NCBI GenBank assembly: GCA_015062445.1
Contig: SUUQ01000004.1
Coordinates: 37,658 to 101,657 of the forward strand
Direction: 5' to 3'
From: Alphaproteobacteria bacterium
Lineage (GTDB): Bacteria > Pseudomonadota > Alphaproteobacteria > Rs-D84
DNA length: 64,000 nt
The notes beneath the pieces are model-generated. The model saw only the letters and a program-made list of their open reading frames with translations, made no database searches and was not told where the DNA came from. The translations under genes were made by a program, and so were the position numbers. Shown here one piece after another: positions 8,368 to 18,313 of the stretch (the first letter of the stretch is position 1; every line of letters starts with the position of its first letter).

Positions 8368-8480
8368 GTGTGTAATTATACCTGGTGATTTTTCGTTGTA
8401 AATAAAATATTGTAAAAATCAAATCAATGGTGCTAAGATACCAAATGTCTGATTAAGAATAAAAGAAAGGAATATATAAT

Positions 8481-9482
8481 ATGTCAAAAGTAAGAGTTGC
8501 AATTAACGGTTTCGGTCGTATTGGTCGCCTGGTTCTGCGGGCGGCACTGGAATCAGGACGTGATGATATTGAATTTGTTGCAGTAAATGACTTGGCACCG
8601 GCCGAACAAAACGCATATTTGTTAAAGTATGATTCTGTGCATGGAAATCTGCCGATGGATGTACAACTGGATGGTGAATATATCATCGCAGGAAATCAAA
8701 AGATTAAATGTCTGTCTGAACGCGACCCCGCAAAATTACCATGGGGCGAAATGAATATCGATATTGTTATGGAATGCACAGGTATATTTACCGCCGCAGA
8801 CAAGGCACGTGTTCACCTGGATGCAGGTGCAAAACGTGTACTGGTTTCGGCACCGTCGACGGGGGCAGATAAAACAATCGTATACGGTGTTAACCAAGAT
8901 ACACTGACCCCAGATGACCTGATTGTGTCAAACGCATCATGCACAACAAACTGTCTGGCACCAGTGGTTCAGGTTCTGAATAACACATTCGGTGTTGTAT
9001 CGGGCTGGATGACAACTGTGCATGCATATACCGGTGACCAGCAATTATTGGATAAAAATCACAAAGATTTTCGACGTGCACGTGCAGCAAACCTGTCCAT
9101 GATTCCAACCAGCACAGGTGCCGCCAAGGCAATTGGACTGGTACTGCCGGAATTGGCGGGTAAATTGGACGGCATGGCAATTCGCGTACCAACACCAGAT
9201 GTATCGGTGGTTGAATTGGTCGCAAATCTGGAACGCAATGCCACCGTTGATGAAATCAACAGTGCAATGCGTGCCGCACAGTCAAAAACATTTGGATATA
9301 ACGATTTGCCGTTGGTGTCAATTGACTTTACCCACGATGCACACAGTTCAATCTTTGATGCCGGCCAGACCAAGGTTCTGGGGGACAAATTAGTTCATGT
9401 AACCGCATGGTACGATAACGAGTGGGGCTTTTCAAACCGCATGTGTGACACCGCCGTTGCAATGGGAAAACTGATAAAATAA
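8481..9482 (+). CDS. gapA: Glyceraldehyde-3-phosphate dehydrogenase
   Basis: This glycolytic enzyme oxidises glyceraldehyde-3-phosphate to 1,3-bisphosphoglycerate with NAD(P). The 333-residue product has the N-terminal Rossmann motif INGFGRIGR, the catalytic Cys in SNASCTTNCLAP (near 152) and the C-terminal WYDNEWGFSNRM. AAAGGA lies about 10 nt before the ATG and a terminator follows immediately, so it is a single-gene unit. Confidence 0.97.
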   Translation: MSKVRVAINGFGRIGRLVLRAALESGRDDIEFVAVNDLAPAEQNAYLLKYDSVHGNLPMDVQLDGEYIIAGNQKIKCLSERDPAKLPWGEMNIDIVMECTGIFTAADKARVHLDAGAKRVLVSAPSTGADKTIVYGVNQDTLTPDDLIVSNASCTTNCLAPVVQVLNNTFGVVSGWMTTVHAYTGDQQLLDKNHKDFRRARAANLSMIPTSTGAAKAIGLVLPELAGKLDGMAIRVPTPDVSVVELVANLERNATVDEINSAMRAAQSKTFGYNDLPLVSIDFTHDAHSSIFDAGQTKVLGDKLVHVTAWYDNEWGFSNRMCDTAVAMGKLIK

Positions 9483-9486
9483 AAAC

Positions 9487-9509
9487 ATCCCCCGTTTGGG
9501 GGATTTTTT
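9487..9509 (+). terminator. gapA terminator
   Basis: ATCCCCC pairs with GGGGGAT around a 4-nt loop, followed by a T run. Confidence 0.9.
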
Positions 9510-9536
9510 GTATTGCAGATGTGATGTAAAAAACAC

Positions 9537-9674
9537 TTGCATAAAATACGCGGAAAGTACTAGTATGTATGGTATAGAAAGGAAAAACGACTGCCGAATC
9601 TAAACGGTGGTTTTTTTTCGGCATGTTTTGAAATAAATTTTTCCCACTTTTCCGCAACATTTTGTCTCTCCATT
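9537..9674 (+). promoter_or_regulatory. Promoter and structured leader of Cys-rich gene 1
   Basis: TTGCAT (9537-9542), an 18-nt spacer and TAGTAT (9561-9566) form a plausible promoter. The leader holds an AAAGGA that is not next to the main start codon, a local hairpin TGCCGA (9592-9597)/TCGGCA (9618-9623), and AAACGGTGGTT (9602-9612), which is perfectly complementary to AACCACCGTTT inside the coding region (9687-9697). The main ATG at 9675 has no Shine-Dalgarno; the bases before it read TCTCTCC. The whole block recurs before the second Cys-rich gene (61235-61372). Confidence 0.65.
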
Positions 9675-12600
9675 ATGTTGTTTTTTAACCACCGTTTGTT
9701 TACGACACTGCAGGTGGTTCTGGTTGCGTTTTCGTTCTTGGTACCGGCAATAATATCAACACCGGCATCCGCATTAGTTGGCGCATCCTGTCTGCGCGAC
9801 AGCCAATGTTCAACTGATGAATATTGTGACGTATTTAATACAGGCACATGCCAACGCGACTCTGCAATATCAGACTGTATTGGATGCACATCTGATATTG
9901 ATTGTGCACATGGTAAAACATGTAATACGAAAACAGGATGTTGTACAGATGGCACTTTATTACCAGACCCCGGTTTATGTGATTGTGCATCGGTTGGATA
10001 CGATGGTTTTTGTTCAGGTACCGATTACAGTACATGTTATAACAGTTGTTCATCATACCAATCGGGTGGATATACGTATACCCCCAATGCCAGCCAGGTA
10101 AATTACCCCAGCAGTTGTTCATATTCTGCAACATGTAATGAAGCATGTACATCGGTCGCAAATCGCGAAACACGCAGCGGGACAGAATCGTGTACCCCTT
10201 CGTGCAGCATTTCAAATGGTACATGTTCAGTCAGCGGTGCAACCCGTCCATTTACCGATACTTGTGCCAGCAATTATACCAGTGGTGGTTGTAAATCGGC
10301 GGGCGAGTCATGTTCGGGATGTAATTCATGGACACGCACCAGTACTGGCACCTGTTCTGGCGGAACATTCAGCATTACATGCAATGCCAACTATTATAAA
10401 TCTGCTGATTCATGTGTGGCATGCTCGTCCGTTTCATATACCGACAGTGGTTCACAATCCTGCAGCATCACAAACGGTGCCGGGTCTCAAACCTATTCAC
10501 GCACTTGTTACCGCAGCACCAGTTCAGCGGGCTCTACGTCTTCATCGGCATGTTCCGGCACATCCAGTTGCGGCAGCTATTCATATGGTACATGCAACGT
10601 AACATCATGTACAACCGACTACTATGCATCATCATCAACCGCATGTACACATGTTGGTACCGGATACTATTCCGCAAATGGCTCAACAGGTCGCACTGCA
10701 TGTACGAACAAGCCCGCAAATTCATACTATACCGGTTCCGGCGGCGGTTCAAATTCGTGTGGCTGGGCATGTAATGCAAACTATTATAAATCCGGTTCAT
10801 CATGCGCGGCATGTTCAGGGGTGTCTTATACCGACAGTGGCAATACGTCTTGTTCCATAACAAACGGAACAGGGTCACAAACATATTCACGTACGTGCTA
10901 TCGCAGTACCAGTTCAGCTGGCTCTACATCTTCATCGGCATGTTCCGGCACATCCAGTTGCGGCAGCTATTCATATGGTACATGCACCGTAACATCATGT
11001 ACAACCGACTACTATGCATCATCATCAACCGCATGTACACCTGTTGGCACTGGGTACTATTCCGCAAATGGCTCAACAGGTCGCACTGCATGTACGAACA
11101 AGCCCGCAAACTCGTACTATACCGGCTCGGGCGGCGGTTCAAATTCGTGTGGCTGGGCATGTAACAGCGGTTATCACAACGAAGGAGGCACCTGCGTATC
11201 AAATACCAAGGCATGTTCGGGCAACCTGTCGGGGGCACAGTATGGCAACATAACCTGGAACGGTTCTGCATGGGTTTATACCGGCTGCTATAAAGACTGT
11301 GCCGAAGGCGGCATTTACCAGGGCTATAGTTATTATACTGGCTCGGCATGGGGAACATGTAAACCAATCAGTTCATCCAGCGGCTGTCACTGGGGATACT
11401 ATAATAATAATGGTCAGTCATGTGTCGCATGCCCTGCGGGTGAATGGTGCTATAATTCACGGTATACATGTCCTGCGGGATATTTCTGTCCAGGCGGCAC
11501 GTATGACCCATCGTATTCAGGTTATGGCGACACATATAAATGTCCAGCGGGATACTATTGCCCAGCAGGCAGTTCTGGATATACTGTATGTCCAACAGGA
11601 ACGTACTCGACCGGTGGTGCCGCCAGTTGTTCAACATGTCCCGATGTCACAACATATAAACGTGCCACAATCCCAGCAGAATACTATGCGACATCATGGT
11701 CCCAATCACAACCATCGTGGCTGGGAAACGGATGGTCCAGCATTACAGCATGTGAATCATTTAACAGTTATACATCCAGTCGTGGACTGCTGTATGATTA
11801 TACTTTCTATAATCCATCAACAGGACGATATGATACACAAGGTACTACGATATGGTATCAAGTAAATCCTGGATATTATCTGAAAACACCCAACAGTTGC
11901 GGTTCTTATGCATATTACGCAGAGAGTGCAGTATGTCCCACAGGGTATTATTGTCCAGGCAAGACGTATGTCGAATGTAATTCCAGTAATGCGTCCACTG
12001 TACACACGACATACTTTGGATTGAATTCATGCCCATCAGGTTATCCAAACAGCGGTGCTGGTTCTGATGCAGCCAGCGATTGTTATACGTCATGTACAAA
12101 AGCATGTACACAACAGTCATGCCCATCAAATGCGACCTGTACACATGGTTCTACTTCAACAACCGGTACCCAGTACTATGGTGGTTCGTGTAGTGCATCC
12201 GCATCGACATGTCCAATCACCGTGACATGTAATGCAGGGTATTATTTATCAAACGGCACATGCGTTCAGTGCGAATCCGGATACTATTGTCCCGGGGATA
12301 ATAATCGTACATCATGCCCCAGTGGATACCCAAACAGTTCTGCGGGTGCCACCAGCATTAATTCATGCTATACAAACATAACACGTGGCTGTACACAGAA
12401 TAATGGTTCTACACCATCGGGGTGTGCATCTGTAACGGCATGGAACGCATGTTCATGTACAGGGGATACGTACATAAAATACTATAACGGCACCACATCA
12501 GGTACCACATCAAATGAAACATGTATCAAAGAACCAAAAACCGTCACCGCCAGTGCAAATTACTATGTGTCTGGTACGACATGCCCAGCATGTCCAACGG

Positions 12601-13163
12601 CATATCCATCATCAGATGGTGGCAATATTGGCGAAGGCAGTTGCTATGTTACCAAGACGAGCACTGGTTCCCAATTGGCATGCAGCAAACCTGCCAACAG
12701 TGCGACATATGCCTGTGGCACGTGTACACCGGGAACATGCGACTGGCGTGATTACAAGTCTGCGACCGATACATCATGCACACCAGATGATTGTACAAAA
12801 CCAGTGTCCAGTGTGTCATGCAATACAGGGTATTATAAAGATGGTGTGATGTGTCCAGCATGCACGAACAAACCTGACAACAGTTATTACACCGGCACCG
12901 CATCGTCCAATGCGTGTCCGTGGGAATGCGATGATGGATATTCTGTAACAGATGCAGGGACATGTGAATCATTCTGTACATCGGGGATTACGCATATCCA
13001 TTTAAGTACAGGGTTAAAGATACCGCTATATCGCAGTGCACGCACCAGTCCGGCGATTAATGTTCTGTGGAACGATACGATTTGCTATGGCAGTCTGGCG
13101 GTTGGCGCAGGCAGCGGTCTGAACGTAAAATACAACGGCACAGTATATCATGCGGTTGAATAG
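9675..13163 (+). CDS. Large cysteine-rich exported repeat protein (1)
   Basis: The 1162-residue protein begins with a signal peptide (hydrophobic residues about 12-30, cleavage probably after ASA near 33). The rest is Cys/Ser/Tyr/Gly-rich modules with regularly spaced cysteines: DSQCSTDEYCD-type units first, two 130-residue tandem units in the middle, then CPAGYYCPAG/CPTGTYS units like eukaryotic ephrin-receptor-like (GCC2/GCC3) modules. It ends with a non-repetitive segment, LSTGLKIPLYRSAR...NGTVYHAVE, that may be a common C-terminal domain of the family. It is probably a disulfide-bonded surface or secreted protein. I do not know its function. A relative with near-identical stretches starts at 61373. 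Confidence 0.8.
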   Translation: MLFFNHRLFTTLQVVLVAFSFLVPAIISTPASALVGASCLRDSQCSTDEYCDVFNTGTCQRDSAISDCIGCTSDIDCAHGKTCNTKTGCCTDGTLLPDPGLCDCASVGYDGFCSGTDYSTCYNSCSSYQSGGYTYTPNASQVNYPSSCSYSATCNEACTSVANRETRSGTESCTPSCSISNGTCSVSGATRPFTDTCASNYTSGGCKSAGESCSGCNSWTRTSTGTCSGGTFSITCNANYYKSADSCVACSSVSYTDSGSQSCSITNGAGSQTYSRTCYRSTSSAGSTSSSACSGTSSCGSYSYGTCNVTSCTTDYYASSSTACTHVGTGYYSANGSTGRTACTNKPANSYYTGSGGGSNSCGWACNANYYKSGSSCAACSGVSYTDSGNTSCSITNGTGSQTYSRTCYRSTSSAGSTSSSACSGTSSCGSYSYGTCTVTSCTTDYYASSSTACTPVGTGYYSANGSTGRTACTNKPANSYYTGSGGGSNSCGWACNSGYHNEGGTCVSNTKACSGNLSGAQYGNITWNGSAWVYTGCYKDCAEGGIYQGYSYYTGSAWGTCKPISSSSGCHWGYYNNNGQSCVACPAGEWCYNSRYTCPAGYFCPGGTYDPSYSGYGDTYKCPAGYYCPAGSSGYTVCPTGTYSTGGAASCSTCPDVTTYKRATIPAEYYATSWSQSQPSWLGNGWSSITACESFNSYTSSRGLLYDYTFYNPSTGRYDTQGTTIWYQVNPGYYLKTPNSCGSYAYYAESAVCPTGYYCPGKTYVECNSSNASTVHTTYFGLNSCPSGYPNSGAGSDAASDCYTSCTKACTQQSCPSNATCTHGSTSTTGTQYYGGSCSASASTCPITVTCNAGYYLSNGTCVQCESGYYCPGDNNRTSCPSGYPNSSAGATSINSCYTNITRGCTQNNGSTPSGCASVTAWNACSCTGDTYIKYYNGTTSGTTSNETCIKEPKTVTASANYYVSGTTCPACPTAYPSSDGGNIGEGSCYVTKTSTGSQLACSKPANSATYACGTCTPGTCDWRDYKSATDTSCTPDDCTKPVSSVSCNTGYYKDGVMCPACTNKPDNSYYTGTASSNACPWECDDGYSVTDAGTCESFCTSGITHIHLSTGLKIPLYRSARTSPAINVLWNDTICYGSLAVGAGSGLNVKYNGTVYHAVE
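10383..11162 (+). repeat. Two tandem 390-bp coding units in Cys-rich gene 1
   Basis: Units at 10383-10772 and 10773-11162 encode 130 residues each, from CNANYYKS to GGGSNSCGWA, and differ at few positions. Part of the same unit recurs at about 62684-62868 in the second Cys-rich gene. Confidence 0.85.
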
Positions 13164-14000
13164 CCGCATGGGTGTCTACCCCGGGAGCAAGTTCCATCAA
13201 CTGGGTGGCTGGGTTTTGATATTGCATTGCGTATTCCCACTTTCCGACGATGCATATTGGCCCAGCCCCCCAGTTGATGGATTTTTTTTGCGTTGGATGG
13301 CAAGGTGCTTTTTGCCCCCGCCGAGAGGGGAATTTTTTGCACGGCTCTTTTTAGTGGGGGTGGGTGGCTTGCAATGGATACCGGCCTGCGCCGGTATGAC
13401 GAGGGGTGGGGATTGTCTGTATTCCCGGTTTATGTGTAATGTTTGTCATTGGCGATGAATAGGGATTGTGGTTGCTGGGGACCAGCACTGCGTCACCCCG
13501 ACGAAGGTCGGGGTCCATTGTGGCCTGGGGGGGGCTTTTGTGTTTTGTATTGTTCCCGGTAGGGACTTTGTCATTCTTGCGCAGGCAGGAACAGGGACCT
13601 AGAAATTTTGAATACATATATTGCAATGGATACCGGCCTGCGCAGGCATGACGGGGTTCTGGATAAAAATTATGTTTCACAAAATGTGTTAAGTGTTTTG
13701 TCATTCCGTGGCTGGACCACGGAACCCAGGTAATGGCATCATTGTTTTATGAGATTTGAACAAAAATATTATTATGTGTATATTATGGCCAGTTCTAGAA
13801 ACAGGATGACATGGGGGGGGGAAAAAGGTATACACCTGGGTCCCGTGGTCAAGCCACGGGATGACATGAGGGGGCGGGGAAAAAAAACACAATGGATACC
13901 GGCCTGCGCCGGTATGACGGGGGTGTGAGGGGCTTGGCGCCAGTATGGTGCCTGGGACAACCAAGTGATGAACTTTTTTGTGTCTGAGAGAAACGGTGTT
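13164..14000. repeat. Intergenic cluster of dispersed palindromic repeats
   Basis: No credible gene is visible in this 840-bp gap. It contains at least three GGATACCGGCCTGCGC-type palindromes (near 13376, 13627 and 13895), two CGTGG-N-CCACG types (near 13708-13728 and 13839-13862), a CACCCCGA/TCGGGGT type (near 13495-13515) and a GTCATTCTTGCGCAGGCAGG type (near 13569). A 20-bp inverted repeat with one mismatch (13194-13213 with 13261-13280) is followed by eight T and may terminate the Cys-rich transcript. The palindromes resemble the extragenic repeats scattered through many alphaproteobacterial and rickettsial genomes. Confidence 0.75.
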
Positions 14001-14651
14001 TCAGTTTTGAAAATATGGATTATGTTTGTGCAGCCAATCAATACTGGTCGCCATGCCATGACCGTGTACAACTTCGGTGTGTCCCGGCAAATTCATACCA
14101 CGAATATTCGAGATAGATTGAAACAGCATCTTAGAATCGCCACCAGGCAAATCATAGCGCCCAATGCTGTCCTGGAACAGGGTATCGCCAATCAACAACA
14201 TGGATTCGTCAGGAAAATAGTACGCAACACCCCCAGGTGTATGGCCGGGCGCCTCGATAACATCCATAAATAACCCAGGCAATATTTCATGGCGCATGAT
14301 TCCCAGTTCACGTGGTCGAACATCGTCAATACTGATTTTCGGCAGCCCAAAGTATTCCAGCAAATCATTGCCCCAACCAACCAATCTGAAATCACCACTG
14401 TGCAGATACCACGGAACACCATATTTCCGTGCCAATGCGGGCGCCGCCGCAATATGATCTGGGTGACCGTGGGTTGCATAAACCGAACGCAACCGCAGAC
14501 CACGTTCATCTAAAATGCGCGACCAGTCATCTGCCCTGCCCCACGGGTCAAAAATTACACATTCATCACCAACAGTCACAAGCACCGACTGGGTATTCTG
14601 AGGCGGCATTTGAATCAGTTCAAATTTACTGTTTTTTAGTTTTTGTTGCAT
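14001..14651 (-). CDS. Metallo-beta-lactamase-fold hydrolase (glyoxalase II-like)
   Basis: The 216-residue protein has the metal-binding motif THGHPDH (near 80-86), GHTPGG (near 135), GDTLFQDSIGR and a C-terminal GHGMAT. The family hydrolyses thioesters such as S-lactoylglutathione; the exact substrate is not evident. The start at 14651 follows AGGT and overlaps the 3' end of ftsH by 26 nt, so it is the last gene of a tilS-ftsH-MBL operon. Confidence 0.8.
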   Translation of the reverse strand: MQQKLKNSKFELIQMPPQNTQSVLVTVGDECVIFDPWGRADDWSRILDERGLRLRSVYATHGHPDHIAAAPALARKYGVPWYLHSGDFRLVGWGNDLLEYFGLPKISIDDVRPRELGIMRHEILPGLFMDVIEAPGHTPGGVAYYFPDESMLLIGDTLFQDSIGRYDLPGGDSKMLFQSISNIRGMNLPGHTEVVHGHGMATSIDWLHKHNPYFQN

Positions 14652-16545
14652 TTTTGCGACCTGGTTTTTTCTGTTTGGTATGGGTGCCTGTGCCAAAAAC
14701 AATTTCACGAATTTCTGTACCCGTCAATGTTTCACGGTTCAGTAATTCATTTGCCAATTTTTCAACAATCTGTTTGTTCTTGGTTAAATGTTTTGTTGCA
14801 TCGGCATGTGCCGCATCCAGCCAGGCACGAATTTCAGAATCAACCAGTTCAGCCGTCTTTTCAGACGCATTTTCCAGCGCACCACGTGTACCGAATGTGC
14901 CAACCTGATTTATCGCAGGCAGGCCAACCTTTTTAGACAGACCGGCCGTTGTAATGGAATAACGTGCCAGACGGGTCGCCATGGCAATATCACTTTCCGC
15001 ACCAGTCGTGATTTTGTCGGCACCAAAGAATATTTCTTCGGCACAACGACCCGCCATCGCAATGGACAGGTTGGCACGAACCTCGGCCAGGGTCATGGAA
15101 ACCTTGTCATCAATTGGCAGATGCTGGACCATGCCCAGGGCACGACCACGGGGGATAATGGTTGCCTTGTGCACAGGGTCGGCAATGTCTTCGTACATCA
15201 TGCTGACAAAGGCATGACCGGCTTCGTGATAGGCGGTTAACTTTATGTCTTCGGGACGCATCTTGCGTACTTTGCGTGGGCCCATAATTATCTTGTCACG
15301 GGCCTCTTCAATGTCATCGGGGGTGATTTCACTGCGGCCATTGCGGACGGCATGCAGGGCGGCTTCGTTTAACAGATTTTCCAGGTCGGCACCAGAAAAA
15401 CCGGTTGTGCCACGGGCAATATCCTGCAGATTGACGGTGTCGCCAACCTTGACCTTTTTTGCGTACAGGTCCAATATTTCACGGCGACCGGCCATGTCGG
15501 GTAATTCAATGTAAACCTGGCGATCAAAGCGACCAGGACGCAACAGTGCCGCATCCAGCATGTCAACACGATTGGTCGCACCAATCACAATTATGCCTGT
15601 GTCATTCGCAAAACCATCCATTTCAATTAACAACTGGTTCAATGTCTGTTCACGATCTTGGTCGTTGTACGAGTGTGTGGAACGTTTTTGACCAATCGCA
15701 TCAATTTCATCAATAAACAGTATACACGGAGCATTGCGTTTCGCCATTTCAAAGATTTCTTTTATCTTGGCAACACCCAGCCCAACAATTATCCCAGAAA
15801 AATCCGAACCAGATGCCGCAAAAAATGGAACATTCGCTTCGCCGGCAATTGCACGTGCCAACAATGTTTTGCCGGTTCCGGGCTGGCCAGACAATAATAC
15901 ACCACGTGGTACACGAGCGCCCAATGATTTATATTTGTCTTTGTTTTTCAAGAAATCTACAATTTCTGATAATTCCTGCTTTTCTGACTCAATGCCGGCA
16001 ACGTCTGCAAATGTGGTCTTGGGTTTGCCAGTGGCAATCTTGGTCGGATTTTGTGCCATTAAACTGCGACCGATGCCGCCCGCACCACCACGGCGAAATC
16101 CACGCACAATCCAGAATATAAACAACAGTGTTAATGCCAGTGGCGCAAATGTTGCAACACTTTCCAGCCAGCCACGTGATGTGTCAATGGTTATCGATGC
16201 ACCAGATTGTGCCAATTTTTCCAGCATTTCTGGGTCGTATGTTATCGTGGCATTATACCTGGTGCCGTCCGATAATGTACCAGATGCATCGTTGCCGTTA
16301 ATCGTCATTGTCTGAATGTCGCCAGAACGACGCAATACATCTGAAAAAGATAACTCAATCGGTTTGGCACTGTTCACATTGACCGAACCAGGCATGTTCA
16401 TCCGCCCTGTGCCAGATATAACGTTCGCAATCAGTGCAAAAAACAATGCACCAAATATTATTAAAAACCAATTCGAACTATCACGTTTAACCGAATTAGA
16501 GTTATTATTTCTTTTGCTGTCTTTGAAGTCTTTTAATTTTTTCAT
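14626..16545 (-). CDS. ftsH: ATP-dependent zinc metalloprotease FtsH
   Basis: FtsH is the hexameric inner-membrane AAA+ protease that degrades membrane and regulatory proteins. The 639-residue product has two membrane segments (about residues 24-43 and 125-143) flanking a periplasmic domain, AAA Walker A GQPGTGKT, Walker B LFIDEIDAIG, the second region of homology, and the zinc motif HEAGH. The C-terminal tail is Lys-rich. The start at 16545 (MKKLKDFK) follows AGGAAG and overlaps tilS by 41 nt. The tilS-ftsH order is typical of Alphaproteobacteria. Confidence 0.96.
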   Translation of the reverse strand: MKKLKDFKDSKRNNNSNSVKRDSSNWFLIIFGALFFALIANVISGTGRMNMPGSVNVNSAKPIELSFSDVLRRSGDIQTMTINGNDASGTLSDGTRYNATITYDPEMLEKLAQSGASITIDTSRGWLESVATFAPLALTLLFIFWIVRGFRRGGAGGIGRSLMAQNPTKIATGKPKTTFADVAGIESEKQELSEIVDFLKNKDKYKSLGARVPRGVLLSGQPGTGKTLLARAIAGEANVPFFAASGSDFSGIIVGLGVAKIKEIFEMAKRNAPCILFIDEIDAIGQKRSTHSYNDQDREQTLNQLLIEMDGFANDTGIIVIGATNRVDMLDAALLRPGRFDRQVYIELPDMAGRREILDLYAKKVKVGDTVNLQDIARGTTGFSGADLENLLNEAALHAVRNGRSEITPDDIEEARDKIIMGPRKVRKMRPEDIKLTAYHEAGHAFVSMMYEDIADPVHKATIIPRGRALGMVQHLPIDDKVSMTLAEVRANLSIAMAGRCAEEIFFGADKITTGAESDIAMATRLARYSITTAGLSKKVGLPAINQVGTFGTRGALENASEKTAELVDSEIRAWLDAAHADATKHLTKNKQIVEKLANELLNRETLTGTEIREIVFGTGTHTKQKKPGRKNATKTKKQ

Positions 16546-17497
16546 TTTTCTTCCTGATACTTGTTTTTGCACCTTCGGGAACAATTAAAATCTGGTTCTT
16601 GAAACGCCGAATTGTGCAGTGTCCCAATGTAAACTGACAATCTTTGCGCAAATTACTTAGTGCGAAATTTAACGAATTCAAGCGCGGCTGATAGTCGTCC
16701 CCCCCAATAATTTGAATCAGTGTGCCGAGACACTTTAGCCCAATGTGGGGCGGTACGTCAAATAGAAAAGAATCTGAAAATAATGCATAGCCATCATACA
16801 GCACATCAGATACACGGGCAGACACGTCTGATTCCAGCGAATCACGGGTATGCCCCAGATTTTTAATCGCCAATAAAATGCGTGAATCGCTGATACCCAG
16901 TTTTTCATCCAGTAAATGACGATTCTGACGAATTTTAACACGGGTGTACCTGTCGTCATAATTCATTTCATCTTTGAAATACCTGATGTTATGTTGGTCG
17001 CAGTACGAAATCAATTCATGTCGAAACACGTCCAACAGTGGACGAACAATCTGAATGCCGTCACGATACGACACAGAACGCATCGCAGACAAACCAATAA
17101 CCCCACTGCCACGGGCCAGGTTCATCAGAAATGTTTCAATCTGATCATCGGCCTGGTGCGCAACCAGCAATGTTTCAATACCGGTTTTATGACAAAAATC
17201 TGTCATGAACTTGTATCGGGCAGTGCGGGCGGCGGCCTCTAGCCCTGTGGTCGGCTTGTCATCGGTCCAATCAAACACATAACATGGAACGTTCAATTTT
17301 TTACACAATTGTGAGACATATGTGGCCTCGGTATCGGCAACAGGACGCAATTTATGATTCACGTGCAATGCAACAATGTCCATTCCCAATTCTGCCAACC
17401 AATGCAACAGGCATACGGAATCAACACCACCACTGACCGCAACGGCCAATCGATGCCCGGAATATTTTTGAATAAATTTGACAAAATTCGGATTCAT
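16505..17497 (-). CDS. tilS: tRNA(Ile)-lysidine synthase
   Basis: TilS attaches lysine to C34 of tRNA-Ile(CAU), changing AUG to AUA decoding. The 330-residue protein begins with the PP-loop AVSGGVDSVCLLHW (near 18-31) and has the N-type ATPase lobe through HQADDQIETFLMNLARGSG. The C-terminal substrate-binding domain is shorter than in E. coli. Its start diverges from the LOG gene. Confidence 0.92.
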   Translation of the reverse strand: MNPNFVKFIQKYSGHRLAVAVSGGVDSVCLLHWLAELGMDIVALHVNHKLRPVADTEATYVSQLCKKLNVPCYVFDWTDDKPTTGLEAAARTARYKFMTDFCHKTGIETLLVAHQADDQIETFLMNLARGSGVIGLSAMRSVSYRDGIQIVRPLLDVFRHELISYCDQHNIRYFKDEMNYDDRYTRVKIRQNRHLLDEKLGISDSRILLAIKNLGHTRDSLESDVSARVSDVLYDGYALFSDSFLFDVPPHIGLKCLGTLIQIIGGDDYQPRLNSLNFALSNLRKDCQFTLGHCTIRRFKNQILIVPEGAKTSIRKKNEKIKRLQRQQKK

Positions 17498-17549
17498 TGC
17501 TAGGGTATTGTATGCTATAATTCAAAAAAATAAAGGAAAAAGAAATACA

Positions 17550-18101
17550 ATGTCAGGAAAATTAAAATCAGTGGCAGTTTATTGTGGCCATCAATTCGGT
17601 AATAACCCACAGTTTGAAAAAGACGCACGGGCCGTTGGGGAAATGCTGGCAAAAAATGGTATTCAGATGGTGTTTGGGGGCGGCGATGTTGGACTGATGG
17701 GGGCGGTGGCAAATGCAGCCCTGGAAAATGGCGGCACAGTTATTGGTGTTTCAACAGACGACGTTATCGCACGTCAGGAACCCGCACACCAGGGAATACA
17801 GGTACATGTCGTAGACGGTGTTAATGAACGCAAACAATGCATGTTCGAAATGTCAGATGCATTTATCATTATGCCGGGTGGAATCGGTACACTGAACGAA
17901 TTGACCGATATCATGACAATGCAACAAATTGGCGAAACAAAAAAACCATTGTTCTTTTTTGACACAACCGATTTCTGGGATCCGTTGGCAAAACTAATTC
18001 ATTTTATGTGGGAATGTGGTTTTATCGAAAACTTTGAAGACTATGTAACGAACGTTGCACAATCAATCGATGAATTAAAAGAACAATTGTTAAAGTTCTA
18101 G
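17550..18101 (+). CDS. LOG-family nucleotide-processing protein
   Basis: This 183-residue Rossmann-fold protein carries the family motif PGGIGTLNEL (near 109-118) and the upstream GGGDVGLMGAVA. LOG enzymes cleave cytokinin-type ribotides to free base; in bacteria the natural substrate is often AMP or unknown. The start at 17550 has AAAGGA about 11 nt upstream. Its last 4 nt overlap the convergent DUF167 gene. Confidence 0.85.
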   Translation: MSGKLKSVAVYCGHQFGNNPQFEKDARAVGEMLAKNGIQMVFGGGDVGLMGAVANAALENGGTVIGVSTDDVIARQEPAHQGIQVHVVDGVNERKQCMFEMSDAFIIMPGGIGTLNELTDIMTMQQIGETKKPLFFFDTTDFWDPLAKLIHFMWECGFIENFEDYVTNVAQSIDELKEQLLKF

Positions 18102-18313
18102 AATTCAAATACCTTGTCACGTGATGTGGCACCACGTATCAATTTTATGCTGGTCTTGGGAACATTATAATGTTCGGCCAGCATTTTTATTACATCATTC
18201 GTTGCCCGGCCATCAGTGGGGGCAGTTGTTGTGTGAACACGCACCGTACCATCGGGTTGAACATCAACCCGATTGAACTTGGCACGGGGGATAACACGGA
18301 CAGTAATTCTCAT
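18098..18313 (-). CDS. DUF167 (YggU-like) protein
   Basis: The 71-residue protein reads MRITVRVIPRAKFNRV...TDGRATNDVIKMLAEHYNV, which is the compact alpha/beta fold of the DUF167/UPF0235 family of unknown function. It overlaps the HIT gene through ATGA, so the two are translationally coupled. Confidence 0.8.
   Translation of the reverse strand: MRITVRVIPRAKFNRVDVQPDGTVRVHTTTAPTDGRATNDVIKMLAEHYNVPKTSIKLIRGATSRDKVFEF

Noticed and set aside
9560..9660. Conserved small minus-strand proteins in both Cys-rich leaders (frames starting MERQNVAEKWEKF and MLRKSGKN, repeated near 61258-61358)
   Set aside because: All frames look conserved because the DNA is nearly identical. The two frames overlap each other, end at different places in the two copies, and oppose a clear promoter and leader.
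10383..11162. CRISPR or mobile-element repeat
   Set aside because: The two 390-bp units keep the reading frame exactly and encode regular cysteine modules, so they are protein repeats.
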